A stretch of DNA of 64,000 bases. It comes from Euglena gracilis. Taxonomy: Eukaryota; Euglenida; Euglenophyceae; Euglenales. The notes beneath the pieces are model-generated. The model had not been told where the DNA came from, made no database searches, and saw only the letters and a program-made list of their open reading frames with translations. Position 1 is the first letter of the stretch, and every line of letters starts with the position of its first letter. The stretch is taken from NCBI GenBank assembly GCA_039621445.1, contig CP154955.1, positions 54,007,341 through 54,071,340 on the forward strand, written 5' to 3'. This document shows positions 32,330 to 43,723 of the stretch, piece after piece. A program made the translations under genes and the position numbers.

Positions 32330-32990
32330 GGGTTTTTTCAAGGACCCGGGGGGGGGGGGGGGGGGGATGACGTCATTGATAGGAGTTGGGTCAGGGTTTA
32401 GGATAGCCCTCAGAATTGGGACAGAAATTAGGTTTTAGTCAGGCTCCAGGCCGCTTCAGAAGGGGGCAATGATGTAGACTGGGGGGGGTAGTGGGCAGTC
32501 GGCCGACTACCCAATTGGTCGGCCGACTAGGCCTGGTCGGCAGCTAGTCGGCGAGACGGGGTGGGGGGAGGACTAGTCGGCGGAGCACCCACTCTGATGT
32601 GCTAATGGGTCAAATCCGCCGACTTTTAAGCCCCCCCCCTGTGAACAAATTCCTAAGAAGACTGGTCGGCGAACATAAAATAGGTCTCTGGCTGGCCCAA
32701 ATCACCCAGAAATATTCCGCCTGGGGCCAAATGAGTACACTGCATTGGTATGATCACCCACAGATGGAAATGCATGGTTTGTGGGGGGGTCAATTTTGGG
32801 TTGGTTGGACTGCAGAGGGGTAAAATGCCACTGATTGACAAAGATTGCATGAAAATCCTTGACAAATGATTGTGTTTTGCATGTTGAGGTGCAGAAAACT
32901 CCCCCAACCAACCCCACCCAGGCCTGAGTTAGGGCTAATATCTGTGAAGGGGGGTGCGGGGGGGGGGGGCAGTAGCCCCCACCCATGTCA
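32330..32990. repeat. Family 4 end fragment, AGTCGGCCGAC repeats and Family Y
   Basis: CAGGGGTTTTTTCAAGGACC near 32330 resembles a Family 4 end without a partner. Bases 32490-32580 have palindromic TCGGCCGACTA words. Bases 32615-32800 (GCCGACTTTTAAGCC, GATGGAAATGCATGG) match 54206-54370 in inverse. Confidence 0.5.
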
Positions 32991-33497
32991 AATAAGCCAA
33001 CAAAAAATGGTTTTGCCCCCCCCCGAGTATTTTGCCAACATAAAGGGATTTTGTTATTTGAGGAGGGGGGTGCGGGGGGTGCCCCCCCCCCCCGGCAAGG
33101 AGGCCGTAGGCCGACTAAGTTCGCATTTATATACGGCCTACGGCCTCGCGGGGGGGGGGGGTGCTACCACCCCCCTCACCCCCCCTGCCCCGCACCCCCC
33201 TCAAAATAGCAATATCCCTTCATGTTGCCAAATTTGTTTGGGGGTGAGTCCTTTTTTGTGGGTCATTTTGACTGGGTTTTCCTTGCCACCGTACGGAAAA
33301 TATCATGGGCAAGGGTGGAATTCTGCAAAAAAAGTGGCTAAAACGGAGATTTTCCTCCCAAATTTTTGCATATTCACCCCCGATTGGGGGGGGTTGGGTA
33401 GTCGGCCGACCACCCATTACCCCCCCCCCCAGTCTACCCTCTGGCAACCTTCAGAATTTGGGCTTTTGGCCAAAGTCACACCGAACTTAGGCCTATC
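32991..33497. repeat. Family Z palindromic repeat (TTGCCAACAT)
   Basis: GAGTATTTTGCCAACATAAAGGGAT-type left end and ATCCCTTCATGTTGCCAAA right end are inverted around C/G runs. The following block (TTTTTGCATATTCACCC, GTAGTCGGCCGACCACCCA) matches 56455-56720. Related ends occur at 55260-56470 and 63920. Confidence 0.65.
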
Positions 33498-33885
33498 CAG
33501 GGTTTGATATAAGGGCAGGTGGGGGGGTGGTCCGGACCCCCCCCCTGCGGGCCAGGAGGGGGGGGGACCCCCCCCACCTAAACAGTGGTGCGGTCCAGGT
33601 GACCGAAAATTTTTGACCCCCCAAAACGACCAAAAAGTGCCATTTTGGGCACTTTTTGGGCAAAAATTGGCCAAAAATGAAAAAGATTTTCGACCGCCGG
33701 AGGAAAAAAATGACCCTTTTTGGGGGGGCCCCACGCCCCCCCCGCAGCCGGGCCGGACCCCCCGGGGATGGGAGGGGGGGGGGGGGGGGTGGCCCGCCCC
33801 CCCCCCCTGGGGGCCAGGGGGGGGGGGGGGGGGGGGGGACACCCCCCCACCTAAACCATGTACGCCCTCTTTATATCAAACCCTG
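33498..33885. mobile_element. Family 2 TIR element with perfect target duplication
   Basis: A 388-bp element with ends CAGGGTTTGATATAAGGGC and TTTATATCAAACCCTG. The target duplication is GGCCTATC (33490-33497, 33886-33893), perfect. It shares the CCAAAAAGTGCCATTTTGGG core. A further left end of this family (CAGGGTTCAATATAAGG) starts at 33951. Confidence 0.9.
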
Positions 33886-33950
33886 GGCCTATCTTCATGC
33901 CAATCTTTCAGGCCAACTCTTTCACCTACATCCTAACCCAATCCTCATCC

Positions 33951-35650
33951 CAGGGTTCAATATAAGGAGGGCGACTGGGTTAGAGTAGGGGGGTTTCCCC
34001 CTTTGGCCCAGGGGGGGGGTCCGGACCACGCCCCCCCACCTGCCAAGGGGATCTGGACCATACCATTGCTTAGCGACCCCCGGGGGGAGGGGGAGTCACT
34101 TTCCACTCTGAAAAAATTAGTCAGTCACTTTTTCCGAAAAACCCAGTCAGTCACTTTACCCCCGGGTTGCGGCGGGTCCAGGGGCTGGACCCGAAAACAG
34201 CAAAATTTTGAGGTGAAACTCCCAGCAACGTTCTGGCATTTTTGAACCATTTTTAAAATAATTTCAGCGTCTGGGGGATGGCCCACCCGGTGGCGGGCTT
34301 CGGAGGCATCGCAACTCCAGGGCGAATGAATCCTGGGGGGGTCCTGGGGGGTTCCTGGGGGGGGGGGGGGCGGGGAACGCCAATCTTGCCTCACCCAGCC
34401 AGCCAGCACCTTTTTCCTGCCAGCAGCACGTTTTCCTGAGACAGTTTTGAAAATTGATTTTGGGGGGAAACCCCGAAGGAAAAAATGCGGTTTTCTGTTG
34501 CATCTTCAAAACCACTGTGAAACACCCTTTCCATTTCGACGTCGCCAAAACGGCAAAAGGGGGCAGAGGCTCCCATCCCCCTGGGCATACCCAAAATTTT
34601 CATTTTGAGACCATTTCCCAGGGGAAACATCGAAAAATGAAACGTAACCCCCCCCACTTATAAACTCCTCGGGGTTTATACGATCCGGTTCGGTTGGCCG
34701 GCTGAAGGGGGGGGGGTTATAAGTGGGGGGGTTTATAGGTCCCGGAATTGTTGGTGAAAATCCGTCCCCTCAAAATGACCCCGAAACCTCCCAAAATTGA
34801 CAATTTTCGGCAAATTTGGTCAAAAATGGCATTTTTGATGATGGTCGGTCTCAAAAAATTGCCAAGAATCAGTTTTTGGGTGGTCTGTGGCCAAAAAAAT
34901 CGTCCCCGGCGGCTTTCATTTTTCTTCCCCAGGGGGGGGGGGTTATACGTCCCAGTTTGGTTGGTCGGCCCGAGGGGGGGTTCATAGGTGGGGGGGGGGT
35001 TATTGGTGGGGGGGGGGTCTCAAAAAAAAGGGGAATGGGGCAGGCAGCGAGGGGCAGGTAGGGGGGGGGGGGGGGCGCGAGGGGGGGAGGGGGGCCCCCG
35101 AAAAACTTTCTCCCCGGGAAAAAGCAAACTGACCATTTTTGCCATTCCATAGCAAAAATGGTTCCCCCATGCGAGTCGGCTGGGGGGGGATTTTGTTGTG
35201 GTGGCCAATTTTTGCAATCCCTGGGGAGTTTCGTGGAGTCAATTTCGAGGCTCAATCAATACCTTTTCGTGATTCTTTTTGAAGAAAAATCCTTCTTCCC
35301 AAACATTGAAAATGAAAATTTTGGCTGTGCCCCCTTCGCATTTTTGGAATCGCTGTGGAAGATCAAAAAAGGGGGGGGTCTGAACATGGACTTTTGACGA
35401 GAATCCTTATTTGGGTGCCTTGGGCAGAGCCGAAAAATTCACACTTCAGAATTATTTCTAAGGGGATAAACATCGGAAAATGTTTTCAAAAAAGGAGTCA
35501 TGGCCAGCCCCCCCCCCCAGGACCCACCGGGGGGGGGGGGTGGAACACAGGGCCCACTGACCGTGGAGTTCCGGGCACCTTCGGCGCCCACTACCGGGGG
35601 GCTACCCCCCCCCCCGGATCCTCCCAACTGATATTTGGCTGTGCCTGGGG
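33951..35650. other. Repeat fragments, no gene recognised
   Basis: Starts with a Family 2 end. Bases 34050-34165 contain ACCATACCATTGCTTAGCG and CAGTCAGTCACTTT repeats shared with 36385, 36720 and 40260-40690. Bases 34640-35120 are C/G-homopolymer-rich. No exon seen. Confidence 0.4.
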
Positions 35651-35653
35651 GGC

Positions 35654-35683
35654 TACCCTAACCCTAACCCTAACCCTGACCCA
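35654..35683 (-). repeat. CCCTAA telomere-like array
   Basis: ACCCTAACCCTAACCCTAA, four units in the orientation opposite to the array at 29268. Confidence 0.75.
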
Positions 35684-36128
35684 CTTATGGCCAGTTTCAC
35701 CGCAAGATGAGGTTATTTTGAAGACCGGGGGAGGCTCAGCCCCCCCCAGGCACCACCAAAAATATCTCACATTGGGACCATTCTTTCTGGGGGGAAACGA
35801 GGTGTTGCAAAAACTGGAGCCTACACTAGACATTTCTCCCCACCCCCCCACCCCCTTCGCCTTTGGACCCCAAAAAATTTTCCCGGCGCCTTCGGCGCCA
35901 GGTGCATTTTGGGCCCCCTGACCCAAGCCCCTCCAGGTCACCAAACTTAAAAAAAATATCTGTTGGTAGGCCAGCTTTCAATAAAAGATAAAGGTGGATT
36001 GCAAGTGTGGTGCAGGAGGGAGGCCACTTCCTTGGACGGGATTGGAATCTTAACCTGCACAAAACCGGTATATGTTTTTTTCCGTTGAGGAGCTTGTGTG
36101 GGGTTGGGGTTTTTTGTTGAGGATTGGG
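35684..36128. other. No feature recognised
   Basis: Short frames only; GCGCCTTCGGCGCC hairpin near 35884. Confidence 0.35.
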
Positions 36129-36412
36129 CAGGGTTCGATATTGGGGCAGGTGGGGGGGTTGGACCACCCCCCTCGTCCAGGACGGGGGGGACACCCCCCC
36201 TCCTGTGCCAGTGGCACGGTCTGGGTGATTGGAATTCAACCACGCCAAAATCCCCCTCAAAAGCGCCCAAAGTGCCATTTTGGGCTCTTTTTGGGCTAAA
36301 GCTTGCCAAAAATGTCCAAAATATTTGGAAGGAAAAATTCACTTTTTGGGGGGTCCTGGGTACCCCCCCCCCCGGCGTCGGTCCAGACCATACCATTGCT
36401 TAACACCTGTCC
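36129..36412. mobile_element. Family 2 element, divergent or composite
   Basis: Left end CAGGGTTCGATATTGGGGC and the Family 2 core (AAAGTGCCATTTTGGGC). The right side instead ends with CCATACCATTGCTTAACACC, a motif also at 34060, 40270 and 40640. A Family 1 element is inserted directly after. Confidence 0.6.
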
Positions 36413-36420
36413 TACCCCAC

Positions 36421-36706
36421 CAGGCTTCTTTTTAAGTCAGCAGACTCCCCCCCCCCCCCGGGGGGGAGGTGAGCTGGGTGGTTGGGTCCGGGCCGGAACC
36501 CCCCCCCCCGTGGGGGGGGGGGTCCCGCGCCGGAGGCGCTGGGTATACCTTTTCGGCGCAAAGCGCCGAAAATTTTGAAAATTGCCTTTATCGGGCCCGA
36601 TTTTTTGGGGGGGGTCCCTGCCCCTCCCCGGGGGGGGGGTCCCGCGCCACCCTGGGTGGGTGGGTGGGGGACCCTCCCCCCCCCCAGGGTCTTAAAAAGA
36701 AGCCTG
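36421..36706. mobile_element. Family 1 TIR element, perfect target duplication
   Basis: A 286-bp element with ends CAGGCTTCTTTTTAAG and CTTAAAAAGAAGCCTG, exact inverted repeats. The target duplication is TACCCCAC (36413-36420, 36707-36714). The interior has GGTATACCTTTTCGGCGC and the AAAGCGCCGAAAA hairpin. Nested in repeat sequence. Confidence 0.93.
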
Positions 36707-36714
36707 TACCCCAC

Positions 36715-37300
36715 CCCCAGGGGGGTGACTGACTGGTTTTTTCAGAGTGGCTGACTGGTTTTCTGGCCAAGAGCCCCCCCCCCCCGGGGTGGGGTAGGCC
36801 CGAAAATGAAAAAGTGGCTGGCCTGGCACCAAAGTCGCCGGAAATTTTTTGGGTTTTTTGCGACTTTTCCGCAAAATTTCATTGCCCCCTGAAGAGTGGC
36901 CGACCCAGGGGGGGGGGGGGGGGAGCCACCCCCCTCACCCCCCCTGGCCGCGGTGGCCGTAGGCCACAGACCCCCCCTCAGTGACCGTATGTCTTGACAG
37001 TGTCTGTCTCGGCTCCAGTTTTTCACAAAAAAATTCAAAATTTTCAGGTTTCAAAATTGGTAGTTTTCAGGAGGGGCGGGGGTGAAAAAAATGCAGGTCA
37101 AAATAATTGGACCAAATTTTCGCACAGTCAAATTTTACTGACATTTTTTCTCTTGGATTTTTTTTGGATATTCAATGGCATTTTTTGCTTCAAAAAAGCC
37201 TGTGAAAATCACAGCTTTGAGAAAATGTTGAAATCTTGGAAGGTGTGAAAAAATGTGGCTTTTTGGGGGGTTTTACCTCCTGCATGCCCCAAAATGATGA
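36715..37300. repeat. GTGACTGACTGGTTTT repeats, then nothing recognised
   Basis: Units GTGACTGACTGGTTTTTTCA and GTGGCTGACTGGTTTT also occur at 40320-40580. From 36920 on the sequence is AT-rich without features. Confidence 0.6.
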
Positions 37301-37309
37301 ATCAGAAGG

Positions 37310-37565
37310 GTGAATCTGGACATCATCATCAATAACCCCCCAAATACCCTGGCGGGGTGCCAGGTTATTGGAACCAATTTTTGGCCCCCCCCCCCCCCCC
37401 CCCCCGCCAGGTTATTTGGGCCCTCTTTTCAGCGCCATAAAGGAATTTTGCCTAAAAAGGGGGGTGCCAGGTTATTGGAACCATCTTTTTTGCCCCTCCC
37501 CCCGCCAGGTCATTCGGCCCCCGCCAGGAGCAAGGACCCCGCCAGGTCATTTGGGGGGTTTTAGC
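37310..37565. repeat. GCCAGGTTATTGGAACC repeats
   Basis: Several GCCAGGT(T/C)ATT(T/C)GG units between C runs, of about 90 bp spacing. Confidence 0.7.
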
Positions 37566-37599
37566 TTATCTGTGAATAACAATTTATTAAAGGTGGTTT

Positions 37600-38719
37600 T
37601 CCTTGTGCAATAACCTGGATGAAAATTTCACATTTGCAACATCGAAATACTTGAAAACTGAATTTCAGGTATATTCAGTGTACATATTGGAGCATTAGTT
37701 TTCGGCCGAGCTTTACTTGTAAGCCCTCGGGGGTCCTTGGCGGACTGGGTTTAATACCCAGACTGGGGCTTTGCCTGGGACGACCAAGGACTGTCCCCGA
37801 AGTTCGCCTCGATGAAGCGGGTTTGGGGGGGGGGTTGGCAGGTGCTCGCCCTCCCCCCCTGTCCACCGACCACCTCTATGTGCCGACCACCCCCCGGTCG
37901 GGGGTTGCAGGTTAGGGGGTGCATACAACCGCCCCCCTGGTCGGAGGTTTCAGGTGGTTCAAAATATTCAGCGCTTCGCGCCGAACAACGAGCAAAACCC
38001 TGTCTCAACCCGAACCCCACCCCCTTATCCGAATTTGGGGTCGGGCTCATCTGCAGTTACCTGTGGCCGGGAACTGAGTCAAGATCAAGGTTCCGGGCGG
38101 GTTTTCTCCGTTCTCCGGGTTTGGTCAACTGCACGGTCAACCACATCAATCTGTCAATGGACTCTCCTCAAACCTTCCATGAAGGGTGGAGGGCGCAATT
38201 TTGGTTTGGGGTGGAATGGAGGGGAGAGGTCAGGAGCGGCAGCAAGGGGATGACCAGGGCTGGGGCTGTGGTCCAGGGAGCGCAGGGAGGGAGGGGGGAA
38301 ACTTTGGCACAACAAATCCGTTTCACAATCGGCATCCGCGATTTCTGCCCGCCGGAAAACGTTCCCAAAATCGGGTTTGAATTCCAAACTGTGGAATTCA
38401 AAACTGGGAACGTCCACAAAAATCCACACCACAAAAAGTCTTCTTGAAATTTGTCATTCCAATGGCCAACTGATTTCTGTGCAATTGGAATTATTTCAGC
38501 CAGCGGGGCCGTGGGTGGGTCCATACTCCCCCCCCCCTGTCCTTAAAAAAACCTTTGGTCCCTCCCCCCCCCCTGCTGCAGAGTCCAAAAAGTGAGTTTT
38601 CAAATAATGGTAGCTTTGCATCCTGAACATTCGAGTTTCATGTTTTTAAACACACCTACAAAAAACTGTAACTGTCCTTTATTCACTATGATCCATCATA
38701 CAAACAAACAAACAAGCTA
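37600..38719. other. Weak open frame and a palindrome, no certain gene
   Basis: A plus frame ending at 38447 contains QIRFTIGIRDFCPPENVPK and FEFQTVEFKTGNVHKNP, but it is overlapped by equally long frames, and the DNA there is an imperfect palindrome (GTTCCCA...TTTGAATTCC / GGAATTCAAA...TGGGAAC, 38361-38411). Bases 37860-37960 are a Family T copy. Confidence 0.35.
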
Positions 38720-39036
38720 TTGGGGATATAAAGGCAGATGGGCCCCACGTAACAGTGGTGCGGTCTGGGCAGCCGAAAATGTTTGACCCCCAAAATCGGC
38801 CAGAAATGCTATTTTGGGTATTTTGGGGGTAAACATTTGTCAAAAATGCAAAAGTTTTCGGCACAAAGAGCCAAAAGGAAAATTTTGACTTTTTGGGGGG
38901 TCCCGGGTAACCCTCGGGGTCGGTCTGGACCCCTCTGGAAGGTGGCGGGGGGGGGGGTCCACACCCCCCCCCCCGGTCCAGGGGGGAACCCCTGCCCCCA
39001 CCTAACCCCTGCACGCCCTCCTTATATCGAACCCTG
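38720..39036. mobile_element. Family 2 TIR element, decayed left end
   Basis: The right end is CGCCCTCCTTATATCGAACCCTG-like and clear. The left end (GGGGATATAAAGGCAGATGG) is diverged. The core (AAATGCTATTTTGGG, AAAAGTTTTCGGC) is shared with the other copies. Confidence 0.7.
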
Positions 39037-39470
39037 GCGGGGAGGGGGGGGGCTCGGGTCCCCCCATGTACCCCCTCACTTTTGGGGGCGCATTTTGAAT
39101 TAAACATTTTTTTCGGCGCCGAAAATGGAGGGAAAACCCATACGGGGCACCCACTCGGCCCAACCCTTGGGGGGGGGGGCTCAGTTAGGGAACACCCCCA
39201 GGGGCAAAGGGGCACTTTGCCTCCACGCGCAAAATACAAAGACAGGGAAAAAACAATGGAAAGTTGAGTCACACTCCCAAACACCTAGCGCAAGAAGGGG
39301 TTAGACAGGCACTCTGCAAAGCTCAGAGGGAAACAACTGGAAAATTACCCTTCAAAAAACTGATTGACTTCCCCAAATTTAAACCCCCAATATGAAGCTT
39401 GCCAAGGGCTCTGGTATTGTTGATTGAATTTAAAGCCATAAAGCCATCCGAAGATGCTATTCAAAGTAAA

Positions 39471-39585
39471 ACATGAAATTTTTGGTCGTTATTGCATTCA
39501 TTGGCGAAAATGATTCATTTTTGGCAAAAAAAAATACCAGGGGGGAAACGCAAAATGGACCCTCAAAGCCACACACACACACACA

Positions 39586-39683
<98 letters not shown>

Positions 39684-39990
39684 GACGCAAATAAGCGCAA
39701 AAGAGGATTTTGAAAATAGTCGGCTCCGCCGGGAAAATCTTCCATTTTTTTGCATAAAAATAAACATTTTTTTGACCAATGAATGTAAAAATGCCAAAAT
39801 TTGACAAAACTTTTGGTTCTTGGGGAAAACAAGGGCCAAAACGAGGAATTTTTCACAATCAAATAATATCCAGCAAAAATCCAAAAATCGCTGGGGGAAA
39901 AAACACACAAAAACTCAAACCTTGCCAAAACTGAAAAACAGAAAAAGGCAACAAAAAACAACTCAAAAACGCATTTGAGTTTCTCCCCTC
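39471..39990 (+). repeat. Family W repeat, copy 3, with (AC)n tract
   Basis: An (AC)n microsatellite at 39571-39682, then GAGGAATTTTTCACAATCA, AAAACACACAAAAACTC and AAAAACGCATTTGAGTTTC. Parallel to 30240-30700. Confidence 0.75.
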
Positions 39991-40003
39991 CTGAAAATGG
40001 CAA

Positions 40004-40249
40004 TTGGCAGATGATGTCCAAAACCATGACCACAAAATGCACCTTCAAGTTTCATCCACAGCAGGGGCAAAGACTGAGTGCCCAAAGGTGGTGAAAATGA
40101 GCGATACCATCGAGGACCTTTGCAGAATGTGCGACCCAACAAACTTCCACACTGGTCGTCAGGCGCTCCAACGACGAGGGAGAGGTGGGGGGAAATACGG
40201 CTGCAGCGCACTGTCGTCAGGGTTAGGTGCTGAACAGGGGTTGCCATAA
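40004..40249 (+). CDS. Exon-like frame, function unknown
   Basis: An 81-aa frame reads VQNHDHKMHLQVSSTAG, TECPKVVKMSDTIEDLCRMC and DPTNFHTGRQALQ. Composition looks more like protein than the neighbours, but there is no known motif beyond two C-x-x-C-like spacings, and splice sites are unclear. Confidence 0.25.
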   Translation: MADDVQNHDHKMHLQVSSTAGAKTECPKVVKMSDTIEDLCRMCDPTNFHTGRQALQRRGRGGGKYGCSALSSGLGAEQGLP

Positions 40250-40254
40250 AGCCG

Positions 40255-41160
40255 GGTGGAGGTGGGGGGTCTGGACCAGGCAATTGCTTAAGCACTGACC
40301 GATCCCCCCCCCCTGGGGGGGGTGGGTGACTGGTTTTTTCAGAGTGACTGACTGGTTTTTGGCCCGGACCCCTCCCCCCGGGGGGGGGGGTCGGCCAGGA
40401 GTGGGCAAAAGTGGCTTGAGTGACCCCGGCGCCGAAGGCGCCGGAAAATTTTTTTGGGCCTAAAATGGCCTAAAGTGACTGGAAAGTGGCCATTTTTCTG
40501 AGTGGCCGCCCCCCCCCCGGGGGGGGGGGGTAGTGACTGGCTGGTTTTTTGAAAATGAGTGACTGACTGGTTTTTAAAAAAGTGGAGTGACCCCCCCCTC
40601 CCCCCCCGGGGGTCGGTAAGCAATTGTATGGTCTGGACAAAACCATCGCTTACCCACCCCCTGGGGGAGGGGGTCACTTTCCACCTGAAAACCTGAGCCA
40701 GTGCGGAATCTTGGTGTCACAGCACATTAACTGCCACCCAGGTGTGGGGGTCGACCCCCACAAGCCTTCCTAACAGGCATTTTTTAAAAGGCGCCTTAAA
40801 AAGCCTTGGTGCCTTAAAAAAAGTTTGGCCAAAATGCCTTAAAACCCCTTGAAAACCCTTTAATAATTCGTCCTGGAAAGTGTTGCAAATTTCGAGCAAA
40901 AAAAAAGACTTGCAAAATCTCAGTAAAACAAGTCAACTCCAGGGAAAAAATGATTTCTGGGATCACCGGATATTGTTTATGCACTCAAAACTCAAGAAAA
41001 AATAAAGTTTTGAACTTTTGATTTGCAACCTGGGCCGACGTTGGTTCGATGCCCGGATGGTTCTTTGACCGCCCGTGGAAAACAGACGCCTTAAAAACTC
41101 TTGAAACTTCCAAAATGCCTAAAATTTTTTTTAAAAAAACATTTACAAAACACCTTGACC
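40255..41160. repeat. TGACTGGTTTTT repeats, then Family R copy
   Basis: Bases 40260-40690 carry GCAATTGCTTA and GTGACTGACTGG units around C/G runs. Bases 40775-41160 are the Family R copy (AAAAGGCGCCTTAAAAAG, GACGTTGGTTCGATGCCC), direct with 3190-3440. Confidence 0.6.
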
Positions 41161-41463
41161 CCCAAGTGACCTGGGCACTGGGACCTCCAGCATCGTGGGT
41201 GGGAAGTGTCCCCACCCAGCCCCACCCCTTCACGGGGGGGGGGGGGGTTGGACACCTCCTCCCCCCTTCTGAGCGGTCCAGACCAACCCCCATGCATCAC
41301 CCGGAAACCCCCAGAAAGATCAATGTTTTCCTCTCTGTCCATACCAAAATAACTGAAATGTTTAGTGCCAAAAATACAGGAAACCCTGTCTCCCAATCGG
41401 CCGAAGTAGCTTAGCCCCATCCATGTTTTGCTTGTACGTGCACAATAAAATTTTCTTTCTTAC

Positions 41464-41703
41464 AGAGAAGCGAAACTTAAAAAAAATCTCTGGATGGGCA
41501 GCACCATCTCTGCCTGCTGCTTGAGGAGGGCAACGCTGTTGGGGTGAGGCGGGGGCTGCCAGTCGCAGGGCTGTGTGACTTGGCTTTGTGGGCCGTGTGA
41601 TCCTCCAGAGGCGCCCCAAACGTGACGTCCAACACAGGCTGGGTGGCTGCGGAGTCCCTCATGCTTATTGGCCAAGTTTGTTGTTGTTCCTTTGGTTTGC
41701 AAG
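41464..41703 (-). CDS. RRM protein, possible later exon
   Basis: On the minus strand a CACCTCATCCAG acceptor is followed by a frame reading LQTKGTTTNLANKHEGLR and NSVALLKQQAEMVLPIQ, closing at TCTCT before GTAAGA. The phase (one leading base) matches the two bases left by the RRM exon ending at 43186. A second frame is also open through much of the exon (VLDVTFGAPLEDHTAHKAKS), so the choice rests on phase. No domain was recognised; it could be the linker after the second RRM. Confidence 0.45.
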
Positions 41704-41784
41704 CTGGATGAGGTGAGTGGGTCGGTCTCACCCAAAATCCAGACCATCGATTTACTTAATAATGACCCCGGGAGGGGCAGTATT

Positions 41785-43185
41785 TTTTCCAGGCCCAAAC
41801 CCACCCGCCCACTTTTTTTGAAACCCCCCAACCCCCCCCCCCTGGGTCAACCAACCACCCACCCACCCAAAATCCAGCCAAAATAGACCGAAAACCCTTT
41901 GAAAAAATTGAAAAAAAAGAAACGAAACCACACCCCCTGGGGGGTTCCAGAGGCCCCAACCCACCTACCCACTCTCGAAAAACCAGCCCCCCCCCCCCGG
42001 GGGGGGGGTGGGGTCACACAGGTGTTCAGTGTATCTATGATCCAGACCAACAACAAATGATCACCCCCCCCTTGTCCACCGACTGGGTTCCTGCAACCCC
42101 CGACCAGGGGGGGGGGTGATACGCACCCCCCCCCCAACCTACAACCCCCGACCGGGGGGGGGGGGGCTGCAGACCATCGGGTGCATACAATTTTTAATTG
42201 GGGGGGGGGGTCGGCCACTCTGGGATCCAAGGGGAAATTGACCATAAATTTAAAGAAATGGTTAACTTGTTAGATATTCCTTTGTTGCATGTTGCAGGGA
42301 GTGGCTTGCAAGGGAAGAGACAAGAAACCCAGAAACCCTGCCTTTACTGGCCATTCAAACCTGCTCCTGGAAGGAAGAGAAGGGAAAAGCAAATGGTATT
42401 TGACAACAGCTGGTAATGAAAATTTGCTGAGGTCAGCCCAAAAAAATTTTGAATTCACCGCCCAAATGCAAACCCCCCTGAAGGTCTTAATATTCCACCC
42501 AAAAAAGCAGGGGGAGATTAGGGGGATTATATTTGGTGTGTGTGCCGTACATGGGTGAATGAAGGAAAAACCAATCCTCGAAAAAAATTCACTAGCAATG
42601 ATGAACTTTCCTTCAAAATGTCACCAACTACATCAAAAACAGATGTGGACTTCGAGCAAAAAAGACTTGTGTTTTCATTAACTGTTCTTTTTTGAAGTCT
42701 TTGAAAAAAAGTTTTCGGCACTTTGCATTTTTTTCCCCTGGGGGCGACCCAGGGTCCTGGACCATCCCCCACTCCACCCCTTTCGTTTAATGGCCGGGGG
42801 GGGGGGGGCAACGTTCAAAAATCCAAAAGAAAAATGAACAAAAAAGGTCGAAATTTCTCGGTGAAAATCCTCCATAGCATCCCAGTCTCATCGCCGATCC
42901 ACCCCAATCAAAATCAGCGGTCTTCAACCTTCGAACCCTTTTCGGGCCCTGGACCGACCCTTCGGCCAAAGGGAGGTACTTGGTGGTCCTGGAAAAAATG
43001 CTGTCCCTGATGGACCTCTGCAGGAAACCAATCTCTGTGGAGCCTTGAACCAATTGCCCCCCCCCTCCAAATTGGTTGCAACCCAACCGCACCCTCAATG
43101 GCTGCCGGTTGGGCCCCAATGATGTGTGGGTTACAGGCATTGAGTCACGCCAACACACACACATAAAACTAAGCACACCGAACAC
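41785..43185. other. Probable intron: Family U and T repeats, Family 3 relic
   Basis: Bases 41785-42030 are Family U copy 2 and 42050-42200 a Family T copy. Bases 42870-43045 resemble a decayed Family 3 interior (CGATCCACCCCAATCAAAA, TTCGAACCC). The rest is AT-rich. No exon recognised. Confidence 0.45.
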
Positions 43186-43723
43186 CTCAAGCCAGTGCGT
43201 CCTGACGGTTGTTTGCCTGGCTCCTTCGGTGAGGGAGGGGAGCGTGCCGGGTGTCCGGAGGCCACCCAGGGCAGGGTGTTGCCCTCCACCAAGCGGCGGT
43301 GCATCGCCTCCTTGGCGGCCAGGGCGTGGCCAAGGGAGGCGAAAGCAGGGTTTTTTTTAAGCCGGGGGGGGGGGGGGGGGGCCCCCCCCCCCACCCCCGG
43401 GGGGTGGGGGGGGGCCCGAAGGGGGGGGTCCCGGGGGACCCACTCAATTTTCCTCGAAAATGGCCAAAAATCACAAAAATGCTAAAAATAGCTCCCTTTT
43501 CAAAAATTTTCGGCGCAAAAAAAGTATATCCCCCCATGGGGGGGGACCTCCGGCGGGGGGGGGGGGTCGGCCAGACCCACCCACCCCCCGAGGGGTCCAA
43601 GACTAAAAAACCCCTGGGCGAAGCGGACGAGGGCGGAGCTCCGGCCGGCGCACAGCGGGCGTGGGCGCACCAGCCGGAGCCACTGGATGGGGCCAAAAGG
43701 CCGGAAGAGATGGGCCCAGGCAC
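43186..43723 (-). CDS. Second RRM domain exon, split by a Family 4 element
   Basis: The coding parts are 43723-43617 and 43337-43186 on the minus strand. Skipping the element at 43346-43616 and one target copy, the frame reads AWAHLFRPFGPIQWLRLVRP, RSSALVRFASLGHALAAKEA and MHRRLVEGNTLPWVASGHP. This is helix 1 to strand 4 of an RNA recognition motif: LF-x-PFG-x-I, RNP1 in degenerate form (SSALVRF), A-x-A helix and a final EGNTL strand. It joins the 44484 exon in phase (G+GT = Gly). It ends in a Pro/Lys-rich tail, with donor TTGAG before GTGTTC (phase 2). Without removal of the element the RRM would be destroyed. Confidence 0.8.
43346..43616. mobile_element. Family 4 TIR element inside an RRM exon
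   Basis: A 271-bp element, plus-strand ends CAGGGTTTTTTTTAAGCC and CCAAGACTAAAAAACCCCTG. Flanks GGCGAAAG (43338-43345) and GGCGAAGC (43617-43624) are an imperfect 8-bp duplication. In the transcript (minus) orientation there is no AG near its 3' end, so a canonical GT-AG intron of this extent is not possible. Confidence 0.85.

Noticed and set aside
42270-42560. Lys/Arg-rich frame near 42.3 kb as an exon of the RRM gene
   Set aside because: No phase-compatible splice sites and no domain similarity.
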